From NCBI GenBank assembly GCA_905373325.1, contig CAJPTB010000102.1, positions 1 through 6,808 of the forward strand: 6,808 nt of DNA. The letters are read 5' to 3'. Each line of letters begins with the position of its first letter. The first letter of the stretch is position 1. This document shows, piece by piece, positions 5,575-6,808 of this stretch. Under the pieces are notes generated by a model. That model was not told the DNA's origin. It was given only the letters and a program-made list of their open reading frames with translations, and made no database searches. The DNA comes from an uncultured Ancrocorticia sp. Lineage in GTDB: Bacteria; Actinomycetota; Actinomycetes; Actinomycetales; Actinomycetaceae. The position numbers were made by a program, and so were the translations under genes.

Positions 5575-6081
5575 TCACCCGACTCGGTGGAGCCACCGAA
5601 CCGGCGCGCCCGCACCGGCGTAGCGGAAAGGCTCGAGCTCGTCGTCCCAAGCCTGCCCGAGGGCAAGATTGAGCAAACGACGCATCTCATGCGCGTCTCC
5701 CCCCGCCTGGTCGATCGCAGCGCGGATTCGATTTTCCGGCACGACGACGTTGCCCATGAGGTCCGTCTGGGCGTAGAAGATCCCGAGGCCGGGTGTGGCT
5801 GACCATCTCCCGCCCTCGCTCACCGCTGTTCCATCCTCGGTGACCTCAAAGCGCAGATGCTCCCACCCGCCCAGGGCGGAGGCAAGCATCGCTCCGGTTC
5901 CGACGTCGCCCACCCAAGAGACCTCAGCGCGGCTCATCGAAGGCAACGCTGGCTGTGCGGTCCATTCGAACCGCACGTCGTATCCGAGCACACTGGACAC
6001 CGCCCATTCGACGTGCGGCCGAACGGCGGGCGATACCGAGTGTATGAATATGACGCCTCGGGTGGCGTGTTTTGCACTCAT
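5575..6081 (-). CDS. DUF3145 family protein, function unknown
   Basis: This encodes 168 residues. The family is recognised from TRGVIFIHSVSPAVRPHVEWAV at the N-terminus (residues 7-28), the RAEVSW and GGWEHLRFEVTEDG segments, TPGLGIFYAQTD, and the highly characteristic end WDDELEPFRYAGAGAPVRWLH. DUF3145 (PF11343) is an actinobacterial family of unknown function. From memory, in Streptomyces a member lies next to the fabD-fabH-acpP-fabF fatty-acid synthesis cluster, which is in the same general neighbourhood as aceE. The protein appears cytosolic, with no signal peptide or membrane helix. The start is supported by AAAGGAGG six bases upstream of the ATG. The def gene lies 135 bases upstream on the same strand, with a likely terminator between them. 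Confidence 0.9.
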   Translation of the reverse strand: MSAKHATRGVIFIHSVSPAVRPHVEWAVSSVLGYDVRFEWTAQPALPSMSRAEVSWVGDVGTGAMLASALGGWEHLRFEVTEDGTAVSEGGRWSATPGLGIFYAQTDLMGNVVVPENRIRAAIDQAGGDAHEMRRLLNLALGQAWDDELEPFRYAGAGAPVRWLHRVG

Positions 6082-6087
6082 GGCGTT

Positions 6088-6095
6088 CCTCCTTT
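6088..6095 (-). promoter_or_regulatory. Shine-Dalgarno of the DUF3145 gene
   Basis: The minus strand reads AAAGGAGG, spaced six bases from the ATG at 6081, and fixes that start. Further upstream in the same leader, GGAGGGATTCCTCC (6136-6123) is an inverted repeat with arms GGAGG/CCTCC. Its CCTCC arm could also pair with the Shine-Dalgarno. Confidence 0.85.
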
Positions 6096-6170
6096 AGGTG
6101 GCTTTCCCCTTGTCACCCTGCCGGAGGAATCCCTCCTATCGTGCCACATCACGAGGGAAAACGCCATAGG

Positions 6171-6196
6171 CAAAAGAAAACCGCCGCCGGTGCGGG
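6171..6196 (-). terminator. Probable terminator after def
   Basis: About 20 bases after the def stop codon the minus strand has a very GC-rich stretch in which CCGC can pair with GCGG, immediately followed by TTTTCTTTT. The T-run is the most U-rich tract in the window and sits where an intrinsic terminator is expected. The stem I can draw is short and imperfect, so the hairpin is the weak part of the call. Confidence 0.45.
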
Positions 6197-6216
6197 GCCG
6201 ACGTCCGTGCCGACCC

Positions 6217-6702
6217 TCAGAGGTCCCTTATCGCCCTCATCGCCTTCTTCCGAGTCTCCCGATCGAGCCTGTCGATGTACAGATGCCCGTCAAGGTGATC
6301 GACTTCGTGCTGAATGCATCGTCCCATGAGACCTTCGCCTTCGACGACCTTTTTCCGTCCGTCAAGGTCGGATCCCTCGGCACGGGCGTACAACGCGCGC
6401 TTCGTCGGGAACCACAGATCCGGGACAGACAGGCACCCTTCTTCGCCGTCTTGGAATTCGTCGTCGGAAAGCTCGACGATAACCGGGTTGAGAATGTAAC
6501 CGATCTCACCTTCGATGTTCCAGGAGAATGCGCGCAAAGAGACACCGATTTGATTTGCCGCGAGGCCTGCGCGTCCGTCCATGTCGACGTTCTCGACGAG
6601 GTCTTCGACCAGCGCCTTCACCCCCGACGTGATTTCGTCAATGGGTGAGCACGGCGTGCGCAGGACGGGATCGCCCACGATGCGAATTGGTCGAAAAGTC
6701 AT
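6217..6702 (-). CDS. def: Peptide deformylase
   Basis: This encodes 161 residues. The enzyme removes the N-formyl group from the initiator methionine of new proteins, using an Fe/Zn centre. All three motifs are present: motif I RAGLAANQ (44-51, with Q51), motif II EGCLS (88-92) giving ligand C90, and motif III QHEVDH (131-136) giving ligands H132 and H136 and catalytic E133. The first glycine of the usual GxGLAAxQ is Arg here. From memory, GRAGLAAxQ forms occur in other actinobacterial deformylases, so activity is expected. The N-terminus [14 protein letters not shown] is typical of the family and supports the ATG at 6702. No Shine-Dalgarno precedes it. Length is within the family range, and it lacks the longer C-terminal tail of some homologues such as that of M. 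tuberculosis. Confidence 0.96.
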   Translation of the reverse strand: MTFRPIRIVGDPVLRTPCSPIDEITSGVKALVEDLVENVDMDGRAGLAANQIGVSLRAFSWNIEGEIGYILNPVIVELSDDEFQDGEEGCLSVPDLWFPTKRALYARAEGSDLDGRKKVVEGEGLMGRCIQHEVDHLDGHLYIDRLDRETRKKAMRAIRDL

Positions 6703-6708
6703 GGATCA

Positions 6709-6714
6709 AGTCTA
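6709..6714 (-). promoter_or_regulatory. Candidate -10 element for a leaderless def transcript
   Basis: The minus strand reads TAGACT, a TANNNT -10 match, then six bases TGATCC, then the def ATG. This spacing puts the transcription start at or next to the A of the ATG, which together with the lack of any Shine-Dalgarno is the hallmark of actinobacterial leaderless mRNAs. No convincing -35 is seen about 17 bases upstream, which is common in high-GC genomes. Confidence 0.5.
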
Positions 6715-6808
6715 GGGCACATCGGCCCGAGCGGAGGGTCGGCGTGCCTGAGCGGCGTCGGAGGGCCCCGACAGGTCTTTGAAGTATCTGGCCACCGGCC
6801 ACCGTTCG
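6712..6808 (-). CDS. Possible 3' end of an upstream gene (partial)
   Basis: On the minus strand one frame is open from the window edge to a TAG at 6714-6712 and would encode 31 residues (ERWPVARYFKDLSG, then a Pro/Ala/Arg-rich tail). Most of its codons end in G or C, and the nine-base gap to def looks operon-like. I do not recognise the product. The other two minus-strand frames also stay open through this short stretch, so it is a weak call resting on the position of the stop and the protein-like first half. Confidence 0.35.
   Translation of the reverse strand, partial: ERWPVARYFKDLSGPSDAAQARRPSARADVP

Noticed and set aside
4515..5672. Plus-strand open frame of 385 codons across yciO, the small gene and the hairpin
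   Set aside because: It runs antisense to the well-recognised yciO, out of frame through the 74-residue gene and through the 15-bp terminator stem. The translation turns Arg/Pro-rich and matches nothing.
5857..6648. Plus-strand open frame of 263 codons opposite DUF3145 and def
   Set aside because: It is antisense to two genes identified by family motifs and crosses their intergenic region and regulatory sites.
1..6808. CRISPR array, insertion sequence, prophage or defence island
   Set aside because: I found no regularly spaced repeats, no transposase or integrase motifs and no terminal inverted repeats. The tRNA gene shows no adjacent att-like duplication inside the window.

Overview
The window looks like ordinary core chromosome of a high-GC actinobacterium. 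The evidence is G/C-ending codons throughout, a single-chain (homodimer-type) pyruvate dehydrogenase E1, and two families of unknown function that are largely restricted to Actinobacteria (DUF3052 and DUF3145). The Actinomycetales are a reasonable guess, but the genus cannot be fixed from this sequence. I see no mobile element, CRISPR array, toxin-antitoxin or phage-like module.

Left part (1-3816). A tRNA-Val(UAC) on the minus strand lies 42 bases beyond the end of a DUF3052 gene, also on the minus strand. That gene is divergent from aceE, and the 197-base region between them holds a candidate aceE promoter, several short palindromes and a 9-base direct repeat in the aceE leader. aceE (915 codons, GTG start) is followed after 11 bases by a ybjQ/UPF0145 gene whose Shine-Dalgarno starts on the last base of the aceE stop codon, so the two probably form an operon.

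Middle part (3817-5574). A cluster of three adjacent hairpins separates ybjQ from a convergent minus-strand pair, yciO and a HAD-family phosphatase gene, which overlap by four bases (GTGA). Divergent from yciO is a small unrecognised gene for a 74-residue acidic protein. It ends before a perfect 15-bp hairpin that separates it from the next minus-strand gene.

Right part (5575-6808). Two minus-strand genes follow: a DUF3145 gene with a textbook Shine-Dalgarno, and a peptide deformylase gene (def). def has no Shine-Dalgarno and has TAGACT six bases before its ATG, which suggests a leaderless transcript. The last 97 bases may hold the 3' end of another minus-strand gene whose stop codon lies inside that TAGACT, nine bases before def.

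Functionally the window mixes central carbon metabolism (pyruvate to acetyl-CoA), translation and protein maturation (tRNA-Val, deformylase, a YciO/Sua5-family protein) and conserved actinobacterial genes of unknown role. The points most worth a second look are the aceE-ybjQ coupling, the leaderless def arrangement, the orphan 74-residue protein and the structured intergenic regions.
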